Below the pieces are notes generated by a model that was not told where the DNA came from, did no database searches, and saw only the letters and a program-made list of their open reading frames with translations. 64,000 bases of DNA. It comes from Colwellia psychrerythraea. GTDB lineage: Bacteria; Pseudomonadota; Gammaproteobacteria; Enterobacterales; Alteromonadaceae. Location of the stretch: positions 168,373 to 232,372 of the forward strand of contig MAAF01000025.1 in assembly GCA_002163005.1 (NCBI GenBank). The letters run 5' to 3'. This document shows positions 53,226 to 62,012 of the stretch, piece by piece. Numbering within the stretch: the first letter of the stretch is position 1; each line of letters begins with the position of its first letter. A program made the position numbers and the translations under genes.

Positions 53226-53492
53226 CTAATCTTTGTTCTTAAGTAATTTTCTGATGAGCGTGGACACTAAAAATGAAACGCCAAAACCAACAATGAAATA
53301 TAGTGCAAGCGCAAAGTTTTCCAAATTAGACGTATAAACGTCACCACTTTCAAGTAGGCATTTAGCGGAGGAATAATCAAAAGCGCCGCCGTGATCTAAG
53401 CAATCGTCAACCACTAAAAAGGTATGTAGCGACCAAATGACAAACAAACTAGTTAAAACACCAACGAGTGTCGGTAGAAGTGTACGATTCAT
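53226..53492 (-). CDS. Small two-helix membrane protein with Cys pair
   Basis: An 88-residue protein with two membrane helices (about 7-27 and 58-80) joined by a periplasmic loop holding two Cys (DDCLDHGGAFDYSSAKCLLES), likely disulfide-bonded. The pattern C-x-x-x-G-G-x-x-x-x-x-x-x-C is seen in several small uncharacterised envelope proteins. The end is basic (RKLLKNKD). No clear ribosome site is visible. Confidence 0.6.
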   Translation of the reverse strand: MNRTLLPTLVGVLTSLFVIWSLHTFLVVDDCLDHGGAFDYSSAKCLLESGDVYTSNLENFALALYFIVGFGVSFLVSTLIRKLLKNKD

Positions 53493-53589
53493 ATAATAGT
53501 AAAACCTAAGCTAGGGATGTAAAAGTGAGTAGAATAACAGATAAAGTGAAGCGAAACTGCTCTAGCGTGACAAGTTATAACTTTAACCT

Positions 53590-54024
53590 TTAATTTGAGC
53601 TGCTATAAACATCCGGTTGATGCAACTCCATGAAATATGCCGGAGAGCTTAATGCGGTAAAGCCAAATTGCTGATATAAACCATGAGCATCACTCGTAGC
53701 AAGTGTCATCCTGCGAATACCTTGTAACTTTGGGTGTTCTATAATGTTTTGCATTAACCATTTACTAATCCCTTTGCCCCTATGCTCTTCAAGTACAAAA
53801 ACATCAGCTAAATAAGCAAACGTTGCGGTATCAGTAATCATACGTGCGAAAGCAATTTGATTGCCATCCTCAGTAAAAACACCAAAACATAAAGAATTTT
53901 TAATGGCTGTTTCCAGAGTATTTATTGGAATATTCTTAGCCCAATAAGACTGAGACAAGTAACCATGAATAATGGATAAATCCATATCGTTAATTTGTGA
54001 ACTAATTTTATAACCTACAACCAA
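53590..54024 (-). CDS. GNAT acetyltransferase
   Basis: A 144-residue N-acetyltransferase. The C-terminal half has FAYLADVFVLEEHRGKGISKWLMQNIIEHPKLQGIRRMTLATSDAHGLYQQFGFTAL, with the acetyl-CoA loop HRGKGI and YxxxGF end of the family. GAGGAG lies six bases before a TTG at 54024, which I use; the longer GTG frame at 54045 would place the start before that ribosome site. Substrate unknown. Monocistronic. Confidence 0.85.
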   Translation of the reverse strand: MVVGYKISSQINDMDLSIIHGYLSQSYWAKNIPINTLETAIKNSLCFGVFTEDGNQIAFARMITDTATFAYLADVFVLEEHRGKGISKWLMQNIIEHPKLQGIRRMTLATSDAHGLYQQFGFTALSSPAYFMELHQPDVYSSSN

Positions 54025-54112
54025 TGAAAACTCCTCTAAATACACAATTTTAGTTATAAGTTAACATGGCTTAAAAACAAGTTCGATAGTTTACCGTTTT
54101 ATTACGGGAATA

Positions 54113-54146
54113 AAAAAGCACCGAGACATTGCCCAGTGCTTTTTTA
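54113..54146. terminator. Rho-independent terminator after M28 peptidase gene
   Basis: The arms AAAAAAGCAC and GTGCTTTTTT enclose a 14-base loop. It follows the minus-strand M28 peptidase gene (stop at 54181) and has A/T runs on both sides. Confidence 0.85.
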
Positions 54147-54180
54147 AGTAACATAACGATGCTTTGTATTTACCGTGTCG

Positions 54181-55590
54181 TTATTTACCAATAATACGCG
54201 TTTTGGAGTTTGCCGCCATGTAAGCGAATATTGCATAGCTTGCAACATTGTGGCGTAACTTTACAGGGTCTACTTTATCCAACGTATCATCTGCTGTGTG
54301 ATGGTAATCAAAATAATCAGTACCGTCTTGCGATAAAGCAAACGCAGGAACCTTAAACGGTCTAAGTGGAATAAGGTCTGGTCCGTTTCGCGCTGAGTTA
54401 TTAGCGATGTATTCAACATTTAACGGTTTCAGCATAGCAGCAATTTCGCCAACCAAAGGTAATGAGCTCACATGAACATTAGATTCAAAAGCCCAGATTT
54501 TATCTGCACCAAAATCAGATTCTGCCGCCGCTACAATATTTGAAAGCGTTTTTTCATTTGCTTTAGCATAAGCTTTAGCACCCCATAAACCAAATTCTTC
54601 AGCAGCAAATAAGACTACACGAATACTACGTTTAGGCTGACCTTTTAAGGTGGCAAACTTTGCCGCAGCCATTGTTATAGCAATACCTGCACCATCGTCT
54701 AATGCACCAGTGCCCAGATCCCAAGAATCTAAATGACCACCAATAAGTACATACTCATTAGGGTATTCACTACCGGTAAACTCACCAATAACGTTGTAAG
54801 AAGTACCCTCACCCATTGATTTGGCTTGCACATTAATATTGATAGTAACTGGTTTTCCTAAAGCGACTAAACGATGTAATTGATCAGCATCTGCATTTGA
54901 AATAGCGGAAGAAACAATTTTAGTTACGCCTTCTTCATAATAGCTACCACCAGTATGCGCAAAACGATGAGTTGCAGTACTGACTGAACGCATCACATAA
55001 CCCACAGCACCTTTTTGTGCAGCTACTACTGCGCCACGACTACGTGCTTTAACAGCTGGGCCGTAACCATTGCCATCTCGGTCGCGATCCATACGGTAGT
55101 TTATAAAAACGATTTTACCTTTAGCTGCATTGTCAGCAGCACTTTCTAATTCTGCTAAATTTTCAAATTCAATAACTTCGGCTTCAATACCCTCTTTAGG
55201 TGTACTGATGCTATTACCTAATGCTGTTATATGTAATTGTTGTGCTGCTGGGCTTACAACTGATGCTGATTCAGAGTATCGGATCCATTTAGGAAACGTA
55301 GCAGGCTCGGTCCATACTTTGTCAAAACCCATTGCTTTAAACTTAGCAACGGCCCATGCAACACCCGCTTCATCACCCGGTGTGCCTGGCATTCTTGGTC
55401 CTACTTCGGTCGTTAAAGACTCAACTAGGTCCCAAGCGAGATCACTCTCAAGTGCTTGTTCTTTTATTTTTGTTACGTGTGATAGCTGTTCTGCTGAAAA
55501 GTTATCTGATTTGCCATGTGCTTGTACAACATTAAAACTTAATGAAGCAAGAATCAGTGCTGATACCACTGAAGTAAAACGTTTTTTCAT
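54181..55590 (-). CDS. Secreted M28 zinc aminopeptidase
   Basis: A 469-residue exported peptidase. The signal peptide (about 1-24, ending VQAHG) is followed by a PA-like insert (about 130-250) and the M28 catalytic core. Zinc ligands are His and Asp in GGHLDSWDLGTGALDDGAGI, the catalytic Glu pair in FAAEEFGLWGAKAY, Asp in ESDFGADK and the last His in YFDYHHTADDTLDKV. It matches the group of plasma glutamate carboxypeptidase-like dipeptidases. It would release amino acids in the periplasm or medium. The gene is followed by a terminator. Confidence 0.93.
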   Translation of the reverse strand: MKKRFTSVVSALILASLSFNVVQAHGKSDNFSAEQLSHVTKIKEQALESDLAWDLVESLTTEVGPRMPGTPGDEAGVAWAVAKFKAMGFDKVWTEPATFPKWIRYSESASVVSPAAQQLHITALGNSISTPKEGIEAEVIEFENLAELESAADNAAKGKIVFINYRMDRDRDGNGYGPAVKARSRGAVVAAQKGAVGYVMRSVSTATHRFAHTGGSYYEEGVTKIVSSAISNADADQLHRLVALGKPVTININVQAKSMGEGTSYNVIGEFTGSEYPNEYVLIGGHLDSWDLGTGALDDGAGIAITMAAAKFATLKGQPKRSIRVVLFAAEEFGLWGAKAYAKANEKTLSNIVAAAESDFGADKIWAFESNVHVSSLPLVGEIAAMLKPLNVEYIANNSARNGPDLIPLRPFKVPAFALSQDGTDYFDYHHTADDTLDKVDPVKLRHNVASYAIFAYMAANSKTRIIGK

Positions 55591-55657
55591 AGAATAAAGC
55601 CTACTGTTATGTAAGTAAGAGAGTAAATTTCAAATAGATTTTTTACAGACTACGTTC

Positions 55658-55972
55658 TTAGCGTTTTATCTTTTTCATTTTAACCACTTCACGTGCTATA
55701 GCGAGTAACTCAGGAGAGATATCTTCAGCACCATTTTTAATTAATTTGCTAACGTCACCTGATGAGAACAGTGAACCACGCTCAGATTTTACGCCTAATG
55801 ATCTTACATAATCTTTTGTTTTACCTGTGCTTGCAGTATCAATATATTTAAAGATTATTTGTTCATTAAAGCCTTGTGGCTCTTGCTTCAAGGTATCGAT
55901 TGTTTGTGTAAGAGCTTTAATCTCTGACTCAAGGTTTGCAATTAAATTGGCAATATCTGTATATGGATTCAT
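55658..55972 (-). CDS. Small hypothetical protein with coiled coil
   Basis: A 104-residue soluble protein, not recognised. MNPYTDIANLIANLESEIKALTQTIDTLKQEPQG is a predicted coiled coil; the rest (about 45-104) is a helical domain with YVRSLGVKSERGSLFSSGDVSKLIKNG, which looks like a small DNA-binding or adaptor fold. The frame continues upstream, but the ATG at 55972 has AAGAG nearby and a sensible start. It lies 67 bases before the M28 gene on the same strand. Confidence 0.6.
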   Translation of the reverse strand: MNPYTDIANLIANLESEIKALTQTIDTLKQEPQGFNEQIIFKYIDTASTGKTKDYVRSLGVKSERGSLFSSGDVSKLIKNGAEDISPELLAIAREVVKMKKIKR

Positions 55973-56206
55973 AAAATTATTTGCTCTTATAGGATTAGCT
56001 GATGATGCAAAAAGCACCCAGAAAACAGACAAGTGAGTTTCAACCACTTGTTTTTTACTATTGTACCGTGAAAAAAACTGAGTAAAAAGGTAACCGCTAC
56101 TCAGATCGTACTTTTATTGAAAACACAAATGGGGTCATTAAGGAAATGAATGTGTACAGCATCAATGTTGGAATGTAAATTTACGGGGTAGTTAATGCAG
56201 AAGACA

Positions 56207-56497
56207 CTACATTTTTTCTTCTCGCTCTTCTATGCATTCATAAGACCCCATCTCAAATATTCGACAAACCCAAGGTCTGTTCTCGTAAATACTACACATG
56301 AGCGTATCTCGATCTAGTGCTGAGCACCAACCATCATCAAAGCGCAACATGGTTTCTTTGCCATATTCATCCACATAAATATGTCGATCAGGCACTCCCG
56401 TCTCGGTGAGAAGCATCACTTCTAAGCTACAACAGCATGCCTGACAGTTTGCACAAGTGACTTCAGGAACCGGAATGTTTTTTACGTTAATGGTCAT
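56207..56497 (-). CDS. YkgJ-family cysteine-cluster protein
   Basis: A 96-residue protein with the cysteine pattern CANCQACCCSLE near the N-terminus and CSALD...CSIYENRPWVCRIFEMGSYEC in the second half, typical of the CxxCxxCC proteins thought to bind zinc or iron-sulfur. Function unknown. The start at 56497 (MTINVKN) is chosen; a start four residues earlier is possible. Monocistronic. Confidence 0.8.
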   Translation of the reverse strand: MTINVKNIPVPEVTCANCQACCCSLEVMLLTETGVPDRHIYVDEYGKETMLRFDDGWCSALDRDTLMCSIYENRPWVCRIFEMGSYECIEEREEKM

Positions 56498-56570
56498 AAA
56501 CTGCAACAAAAGTTTTAATGGCGGCTAGCATACGCTATATATAGCTATTTCACGAGTTGTTACAGCACAT

Positions 56571-56903
56571 TTACGCCGCAGTAAAAGAAAAAGTTAACTT
56601 ACAGTCAATATACTTGAGCATACGGTTCACTATTACCGGCACATCAGCAATCCCCGACCTTGAGTCAGAGTTCACTGAAACCAAAATATCACAGGCTTCA
56701 ATCTCAATTCTTTGACGCACGTAGTAATCATTTATATCTTCAAAATTATGCTGCGTTAACGGTACACAGGCGACATAACACTTGTTTTCACTGTGTTCTT
56801 CATGAGTAGAGCTCACTATTTCTCGCACTAAAGAATAAGCTTGAAACTTATCTAAACTCAGAAATCGGAAGCTTACTTCGGCTTCTACATTTGAATTATT
56901 CAC
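56571..56903 (-). CDS. Hypothetical partner of SUKH protein
   Basis: A 110-residue acidic soluble protein, not recognised. It begins at a GTG directly after the TAG of the SUKH-type gene, with GAGAG inside that gene's end, so the two are translated together. The C-terminus (DILVSVNSDSRSGIADVPVIVNRMLKYIDCKLTFSFT) looks like a beta-alpha-beta unit of a compact domain. Tight coupling suggests it functions with the SUKH-like protein, perhaps as a second immunity factor. Confidence 0.5.
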   Translation of the reverse strand: MNNSNVEAEVSFRFLSLDKFQAYSLVREIVSSTHEEHSENKCYVACVPLTQHNFEDINDYYVRQRIEIEACDILVSVNSDSRSGIADVPVIVNRMLKYIDCKLTFSFTAA

Positions 56904-57362
56904 CTAACTCTCTTCAAGTTCATTGAACTGTGCTAGCCATTGGGTAAACGTATCGGATACTTTAGTCACAGTGCATAGACCATGATTATAAAACCATACC
57001 GGTACATCTACTTGCTTATTGTCACACTCAGTAAGTTTAAAACAAAACATGTTTCCCTTACAATCTGAAGCAAATAAAACATGCCCTTTTGGCATACCAC
57101 TCATTTCATATAACTTGGAGAGTGAAGATACATCATCTAGGCTTAAAAAGTCTTGAACATCTGATATTTCGGCATTTAAATCAACGATTTTAGTCAATAC
57201 GTTGGGCGTATGAACCAAACCATAAGTGGATATTAAATATTTATATGAGTCTGGTAAAAAAACAGTTAATTCTGTTTCAAGCGCTTCAATATCATGTTTA
57301 TCAATTGGGATCATAGTATGTTTAGTCCCCCAGTTTTTTACAAATAGATCAATACTCTTCAC
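56904..57362 (-). CDS. SUKH (SMI1/KNR4)-like protein
   Basis: A 152-residue SUKH-superfamily protein. Signs are IEALETELTVFLPDSYKYLISTYGLVHTPN, then VLFASDCKGNMFCFKLTE and VWFYNHGLCTVTKVSDTFTQWLAQF. SUKH proteins often neutralise toxins of polymorphic or contact-dependent systems; no toxin gene is present here. I start at the GTG at 57362, preceded by GGAG nine bases upstream, rather than at the longer frame start 57446, whose first 28 residues lack support. Confidence 0.72.
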   Translation of the reverse strand: MKSIDLFVKNWGTKHTMIPIDKHDIEALETELTVFLPDSYKYLISTYGLVHTPNVLTKIVDLNAEISDVQDFLSLDDVSSLSKLYEMSGMPKGHVLFASDCKGNMFCFKLTECDNKQVDVPVWFYNHGLCTVTKVSDTFTQWLAQFNELEES

Positions 57363-57778
57363 GCAGTGATACTCCAAAACTGATAACACCGTTATTAATG
57401 GGTAAATAGTGTTAGCTAAAATAGGTAGTAGGCAGAAGTTAGCCAACTTATGAGGGGGTCATCTTGTACACAACTGAATAGTTGATAACCGTGCTTATAA
57501 TAACGCACTCTTTACGGCATGGGTGAGAAAATTATCGGAGTGATTACACGTTAATATTTAAGGCTTGTACCGCTATGGATGAAAGCACATGAACCTAAAT
57601 AGAGTAAACCCTACATTAGTAATCAATAAACATAACAATAAGCAAACCTGACGGCGTTTAACTACAAGGTGATGGTTACTATTCGCAAAAGCTTATTAAT
57701 AGGCTAGGTTTCACGGTTAACAAAAACTAATTTTTTATTACCGTGAAAGCTAGCTTAAATGATCAGGGTTTTTAAATA
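57363..57778. other. Intergenic region with hairpin
   Basis: No gene is seen. A perfect nine-base inverted repeat (TTTCACGGT ... ACCGTGAAA) lies at about 57711-57749 around a T-rich loop. It could form the 3' end of the VOC transcript, though there is no external T tract. Confidence 0.45.
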
Positions 57779-58159
57779 TTAACCTAGACGATGGAGTGCA
57801 CAAATTTTGTTATCTGAGGGATCGCGTAAATACGCTAGATAAAGTTTACCTATTACCCCTTCACGCACACCAGGAAGATCTTCACAGGTTGTACCGCCAT
57901 TAGCGACACCAGCTGCATGCCAAGCATCAGCAATAGCGGGAGTTTTAGCTGCAAAACCAATCGTGGTGCCATTACCATTACACGCTGGCTTTCCATCTAT
58001 AGGTTTACTCAATGCAAAAACACCACTGTCGGTAAAATAAAAACAGCGACCTTTTTCATCAATTACACCGGCTTCGTATCCCATAGCGCCAAGAATGGCA
58101 TCATAGAAAACTTTTGATTCTTGTATATCATTTGCACCAATCATAATATGACTAAACAT
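57779..58159 (-). CDS. VOC-family (glyoxalase-like) protein
   Basis: A 126-residue vicinal-oxygen-chelate protein, similar to small glyoxalase/bleomycin-resistance-like proteins. It starts MFSHIMIGANDIQESKVFYDAILGAMGYEAG, with metal-ligand His in the first strand, and ends LYLAYLRDPSDNKICALHRLG. The role is unclear. The ATG follows GAGGAGAGAGAC, an excellent ribosome site, so the longer open frame upstream is not used. Confidence 0.87.
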   Translation of the reverse strand: MFSHIMIGANDIQESKVFYDAILGAMGYEAGVIDEKGRCFYFTDSGVFALSKPIDGKPACNGNGTTIGFAAKTPAIADAWHAAGVANGGTTCEDLPGVREGVIGKLYLAYLRDPSDNKICALHRLG

Positions 58160-58463
58160 TGTCTCTCTCCTCGTTAAAATATAGAGATACCGTATAGTGG
58201 TATTTCTATAACACCCCATAAAATGGGCTAAAAATTGTTTGTTATGACATTTATGTCGATAACAACTCACCCATTATCGTTGTTATTTTAGGTGTAGACG
58301 TTTTACGCTTAGCTAAGTTATAGCAATAGCTTAAGTCACCAACGATACCATAGAGTTAATAACTATTTCACCATTGATTATTACATTAAACATTCAAGTG
58401 TAATAATTAGTTGCAGATAGAGCGTCACGATAACCTTTTAATATTCTCAATTAATAACCACAG
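58160..58463. other. Intergenic region, palindrome only
   Basis: No gene seen. A perfect nine-base inverted repeat ATTATTACA ... TGTAATAAT lies at 58377-58407, downstream of the membrane-protein gene on the minus strand; without a T tract it is a weak terminator candidate. Confidence 0.4.
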
Positions 58464-59282
58464 TTAGGTTACGGAATTATACCTACCCTTTTGATGCCAG
58501 ACCGCAAGACGAGCTATATGTATTAGCAAACACTGTGAACCAATATACAGTGACCAATTTACGTATTTCGCTAAAGGAAAGAATCCTTCCCCACCATTGC
58601 CGTAAATCCAAAATTGGCCAATAACGCCATCAGCAACTGCAGCTAACACAAGGCCGATTGAAACAAGCCAAACGCCACGTTTTATAGTTGAGTTACGAAA
58701 TGAACTTAACAAAAGAATTCCACTTGCACCAACAAGCGTAATAAGCACTGCATAACTAGCTGTTACAATGGAAACGTATGCTCCTGTACCTGACAAATGC
58801 ATAGAAACAAAGGATGCTGCACCTACTAATGATGCGATAACACCCCAAATAAAAAGTACTTTGGCTTTGATGCCATTGGCGATTGCAAGCCAGCAAGCAA
58901 CCGTTAGAAATAAAGCGTAACCTGGGGCAAAAAAAGTGACTGAATCAGCAAGATAATCATGCTTAACAATACCGCCATAACGATAGTATGTCAGCGGTAA
59001 ATTATAATTAACCACATCCCCACAGATGCACAAAGCCAAAGCAATAACTGCAACCCAAGCGATCACCCGATGTGATGTTTCTGTGGAATGACGATATACC
59101 CAGTTTTTTATGGCATAGCAATTAGCGAAAAGAGCGACAAGAACAGCGCTTTCAATAAACAGAATACTGAAACGTTCATTACCCGTAATAGACCAGTAAC
59201 CCGCAAGGCCACCAAGAGATTCAATCGTAGCAACAAGCCAAATAATGAGTGAGGTTACGAAATATTTGTCTATAGGATTCAT
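58464..59282 (-). CDS. Multi-span membrane protein, unknown
   Basis: A 272-residue inner-membrane protein with about eight hydrophobic helices spread over its length, none with charged catalytic motifs. It does not clearly match transporters I know; the even helix spacing resembles YhhN or sensor-type membrane domains, but I would not assign it. It lies 84 bases after metY on the same strand and may be co-transcribed. Confidence 0.65.
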   Translation of the reverse strand: MNPIDKYFVTSLIIWLVATIESLGGLAGYWSITGNERFSILFIESAVLVALFANCYAIKNWVYRHSTETSHRVIAWVAVIALALCICGDVVNYNLPLTYYRYGGIVKHDYLADSVTFFAPGYALFLTVACWLAIANGIKAKVLFIWGVIASLVGAASFVSMHLSGTGAYVSIVTASYAVLITLVGASGILLLSSFRNSTIKRGVWLVSIGLVLAAVADGVIGQFWIYGNGGEGFFPLAKYVNWSLYIGSQCLLIHIARLAVWHQKGRYNSVT

Positions 59283-59366
59283 TGAATAAAATCGATGATA
59301 AAAATCATAAAATGATAGTTAAACTTACAATAAAGACGCGCGTTAACGCGTCATTATTGCTTGTTT

Positions 59367-60638
59367 TTATACTTTATCTAAGGCTTGGCTAACATCAGCA
59401 ATAATATCGTCAATATGTTCGATACCCACAGATATTCTGATCAAATCAGAGCTCACACCAGCAGCGGCAAGTTCTTTTTCGTTCAACTGCCTGTGAGTAG
59501 TAGAGGCAGGATGACAAGCGAGAGATTTTGCATCACCTATGTTCACTAGGCGAAGAATCATTTCAAGCGCATCAATAAATTTGGTTCCTGATTCAATTCC
59601 GCCAGTAATACCAAAACTTAAAATACCGGATGCTTTACCTGAAGTGATCTTTTCGCAGTTTGCACGGTAAGGGCTTTCAGGTAATGCAGCATAATTAACC
59701 CACTCGACTTTACTGTGCTGTTGAAGATAGGCAGCAAGTTTTTCCGCATTTTCGCAATGGCGATCCATACGTAAACCAAGCGTTTCAAGACCTTGTAAAA
59801 TTTGAAAAGAATTCATTGGCGATATTGCAGCACCGGTATTTCTTAATGGACCTACACGACAGCGGCCGATGTAAGCTGCAGCGCCTAACGCTTCTGTGTA
59901 TACCACGCCATGATAAGCAGGATCAGGCTCATTAAGTACAGGAAAACGTTCTTTGTTGGCAACCCAGTCGAACTTACCAGAATCGATGATTACACCACCA
60001 ATTGATGTTCCGTGACCACCAATGTACTTAGTGAGTGAATGCACAACAATATCAGCACCTAACTCAAACGGACGACACAAGTAAGGGGTTGCCACTGTAT
60101 TATCAACAATTAACGGCACACCATGTTTATGGGCAATGTCAGCTAGGCGAGAAATATCGACTACATTCCCGGCAGGGTTACCGATAGACTCACAAAAGAT
60201 GGCTTTAGTTTTTTCATCAATTGATTGCTCAAATCCTTCAAAATCATCATGCTTAACCATGCGAGATTCAATACCTTGCTTAGGTAATGCATGGGCAAAT
60301 AGGTTATAAGTACCGCCATAAAGCTCACTAGTACTAACAATATTATCACCCGTTTCACAAATACACTGCAGTGCGTAAGTAATTGCAGCCATCCCTGAAG
60401 CAACACAAACAGCGCCGATGCCACCTTCCATTGCCGCTATACGTTTTTCCAATACATCAGTGGTAGGGTTCATAATGCGCGTGTAGATATTACCTTGCAC
60501 TTTCAGGTCAAATAAATCTGCGCCGTGCTGAGTATCGTCAAAGGTATAAGAAGTGGTTTGATAAATAGGAACTGCAGCTGCTTTCGTTGTATCTTCGGAT
60601 TTATAGCCTTCGTGTAACGCTATTGATTCTAGTTTCAT
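59367..60638 (-). CDS. metY: O-acetylhomoserine sulfhydrylase
   Basis: A 423-residue PLP enzyme of the Cys/Met metabolism family that makes homocysteine from O-acetylhomoserine and sulfide. Family signs: AVPIYQTTSYTFDD, TRIMNPTTDVLEKRIAAMEGG, SELYGGTYNLFAHALPKQGI, DNTVATPYLCRPFELGADIVVHSLTKYIGGHGTSIGG (PLP lysine in SLTK) and LACHPASTTHRQL. Length is that of MetY rather than the shorter cystathionine synthases. GGAAAG precedes the ATG at 60638; the frame extends 18 codons further. Hairpins at 60698-60714 and 60720-60754 lie in the leader. Confidence 0.93.
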   Translation of the reverse strand: MKLESIALHEGYKSEDTTKAAAVPIYQTTSYTFDDTQHGADLFDLKVQGNIYTRIMNPTTDVLEKRIAAMEGGIGAVCVASGMAAITYALQCICETGDNIVSTSELYGGTYNLFAHALPKQGIESRMVKHDDFEGFEQSIDEKTKAIFCESIGNPAGNVVDISRLADIAHKHGVPLIVDNTVATPYLCRPFELGADIVVHSLTKYIGGHGTSIGGVIIDSGKFDWVANKERFPVLNEPDPAYHGVVYTEALGAAAYIGRCRVGPLRNTGAAISPMNSFQILQGLETLGLRMDRHCENAEKLAAYLQQHSKVEWVNYAALPESPYRANCEKITSGKASGILSFGITGGIESGTKFIDALEMILRLVNIGDAKSLACHPASTTHRQLNEKELAAAGVSSDLIRISVGIEHIDDIIADVSQALDKV

Positions 60639-61436
60639 TACGTTTCTTTCCATGGTTAAGTTTAAATTCGTATTTGTCTTTGAGTTTAACAATAAAATGC
60701 CACCTCAAGTGGCAAAACAGTTGGTTATAATAGTGAACAGAGAAAAACCAACCATAACTTGTCCGTTTAAATGCCCGTATGGATAATCATCCATCACGTA
60801 AAAATTCTGTGTAAACCTTTTAACATATCGTGTGACCGAAATTGTGATGCCTTACATTTACTTGCAACCAATGCACTTTATGCGAGTATCGATTGATTGC
60901 AGGCCCCTCCATTGAAGAGCTAATAACAACAAATAATGTTGTATTATTAGCCAAAAACTACGATCGAATCAGCAACTTGGCCTCAAGCCCGGATATCCAA
61001 GCAGAGTCAGCTTATTATGAATAGCATAAATAATCAAAATGAAATTAACATCGATGATAAAACAAGGGTTCTCACCTCGGTATTTAGTGTAGACCTCTTG
61101 ATATCAATTTTATGATTAAAAAGAATGAAAGTGCTAACAAAACAAGAAAGGTGCATTTTATTAATGGTTTACTCGATAACAGATCGTAATTGGATAAGCT
61201 GAAAATATGAAAAATTCAGTAATCAATAAGGCATAAGCAATGTCGATATTAATGAAAAGTTCATTAACCTTACTAAAGCAGAAAATTAATGAAGTGAATA
61301 TAAAATGTAAAAAAGTAAATAATTAATACAATAGTGACAAGCCATAAACATCACTTTAAATGAAATAATTCCCACTAATTATCGTTCTACTAAGGCTACG
61401 AATATAAACCCATAACTAACTCAAGGAACGACTAGA
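60639..61436. other. Long intergenic region before cytochrome P460 fragment
   Basis: About 800 bases without a supported gene. It holds the metY leader with two hairpins (TGCCAC-CTCAA-GTGGCA at 60698-60714 and a GTTGGTT/AACCAAC stem at 60720-60754) and a near-perfect stem at 60919-60951 (GCTAATA...TTATTAGC). The latter half is AT-rich with only scattered stops and no recognisable fragment. Confidence 0.45.
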
Positions 61437-61619
61437 ATGAAAACGAGACAGTTATTGATCATTGCATTATTCCTTTTCCCTGCAATGACCTTTGCTACTG
61501 ATAATAAAGTCGCGGTAAAACCAAACCTAGAAGGTTTAACATTGCCTGAAAAATATAAAGACTGGCGCGTAATTTCAGTCTCCCATAGAACAGATAACAA
61601 AAGTATGAGAATAATTTGA
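61437..61619 (+). pseudogene. Truncated cytochrome P460-like gene, 5' fragment
   Basis: A 60-residue product with AAGGA before the ATG, a signal peptide (MKTRQLLIIALFLFPAMTFA), and then LEGLTLPEKYKDWRVISVSHRTDNKSMRII, the opening of periplasmic cytochrome P460-type proteins. In the family a further 80-100 residues, including the haem CxxCH, follow SMRIILGNDIA. Here a TGA ends the frame right after SMRII, and the downstream DNA does not encode the rest. It is a remnant of a nitrogen-oxide or haem protein gene. Confidence 0.75.
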
Positions 61620-61703
61620 TTCAATTATCTGCAAATATAGTCCCGCGAAAAATCCTGATCTATACTTACCTTTATAGTTGTCAGAAGTGAGTAAGGAATT
61701 AAG

Positions 61704-62012
61704 ATGGCTAAAAATGTATTAATTAAAAGATCTGGTTCGAATATACCATATCATTTTATAGGTATCTGTTTAGAAGAAGGAAGTCTTGATTACCGTAATA
61801 ATGATAGGTCTTGCGTGATTTTAATTCTTAATAGAAAAAATCAATATGAATCGATTCTAAATGTTTCAAACCTTATAAAGGAACGCTCAAAATTGCATGA
61901 TGCATTAAATGACGGAGACAATGTATTTTTAAGCGCAGACGATAGTAAAAACAATGAAATAGTTTCCTGCTTTAACAGGGCCCAACATCTTTCTTTATGC
62001 GAGATAAGTTAG
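61704..62012 (+). CDS. Hypothetical soluble protein
   Basis: A 102-residue polar protein, not recognised. It has no signal peptide or membrane helix; segments such as SNLIKERSKLHDALNDGDNVFLSADDSKNNE look like a compact alpha/beta protein. GTAAGGAATTAAG before the ATG is a strong ribosome site, so translation is likely. It lies in decayed accessory DNA between a cytochrome P460 fragment and a gene-poor stretch. Confidence 0.55.
   Translation: MAKNVLIKRSGSNIPYHFIGICLEEGSLDYRNNDRSCVILILNRKNQYESILNVSNLIKERSKLHDALNDGDNVFLSADDSKNNEIVSCFNRAQHLSLCEIS

Noticed and set aside
60639..60800. SAM riboswitch or MetJ boxes before metY
   Set aside because: Hairpins exist, but no conserved SAM aptamer core and no AGACGTCT repeats were found.
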